5,675 bases of DNA from Chloroflexota bacterium (GTDB taxonomy: Bacteria; Chloroflexota; Dehalococcoidia; Lucifugimonadales; CATQGZ01), in the NCBI GenBank assembly GCA_027624995.1, contig JAQBTI010000162.1:1-5675 (forward strand), in the 5' to 3' direction. This document shows, one piece after another, positions 5,526-5,675 of this stretch (position 1 is the first letter of the stretch; each line of letters starts with the position of its first letter). The notes beneath the pieces are model-generated. The model did not search any database and was not told where the DNA came from. It worked only from the letters and a program-made list of their open reading frames with translations. The translations under genes and the position numbers were made by a program.

Positions 5526-5675
5526 TACTTGAGCAAAGCAACCGGTCCACAACCGACGACTTCGGTGGGAGAAGCGTTGGAACTCGCCTGCTTCCCTATC
5601 TTCTACCAGCGTCCCCATATCTCTCCGGTCCGGCGACGACCGTGATTGGTCGGGTCGTCGAGTCAAAAATGCTTC
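5526..5675 (+). other. Downstream region of the universal stress protein gene, no gene seen
   Basis: No start of a further gene can be supported here. A small hairpin ACCGA-cgact-TCGGT lies at 5552-5566, 27 bases after the stop, without a T run. A longer inverted repeat lies near the window end and is listed separately. Confidence 0.4.
5634..5660. repeat. 8-bp perfect inverted repeat CGACGACC / GGTCGTCG
   Basis: The arms at 5634-5641 and 5653-5660 are perfect reverse complements separated by 11 bases. An alternative shorter pairing, CGACC (5637-5641) with GGTCG (5648-5652), shares the left arm. No T run follows on the + strand and no A run precedes it, so it is not an intrinsic terminator in either direction. 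It may be an operator-type site for a gene beyond the window or chance. Confidence 0.35.

Overview
The window is bacterial DNA of fairly high GC content. It holds three protein genes, all on the + strand and widely spaced. No RNA gene, CRISPR array, insertion sequence or tRNA could be supported. The host is not certain. The middle gene belongs to a branch of the M19 dipeptidases that starts with a 'DGDYPMA'-type motif, which I associate from memory with Chloroflexota (SAR202/Dehalococcoidia-like) genomes. A marine or environmental chloroflexotan is therefore the best guess. That is inference and has not been checked by any search.

Region 1 (1-3233) is a very large secreted protein whose true start lies before the window. 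The reading frame is open to the left edge, and the visible N-terminus is the end of a signal peptide. It continues through a six-Asp-box, seven-strand beta-propeller, a lipase/acyltransferase domain of the LCAT family with a visible Ser-Asp-His triad, a beta-rich Ig-like region, and a C-terminal 'P-x-I-T-x-WG' plus membrane segment plus arginine tail. That tail resembles IPTL-CTERM/PEP-CTERM sorting signals. The picture is of a cell-surface or envelope-anchored lipid-ester enzyme with a propeller that may bind a ligand.

Region 2 (3234-3751) is about 518 bases with no credible gene. It holds several short inverted repeats, a plausible -10 element and a good ribosome binding site for the next gene.

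Region 3 (3752-4855) is an M19-family dipeptidase-like metal hydrolase. It keeps the central metal-binding Glu and His residues but lacks the canonical N-terminal His-x-Asp pair, and it carries an unusual histidine-rich loop.

Region 4 (4856-5675) has a 196-base spacer, a single-domain universal stress protein (5052-5525), and a 150-base tail with an 8-bp inverted repeat. The three genes share a strand, but the gaps of 518 and 196 bases and the lack of a functional link argue against a single operon. The most unusual content is the domain fusion in the first gene and the altered metal site in the second.
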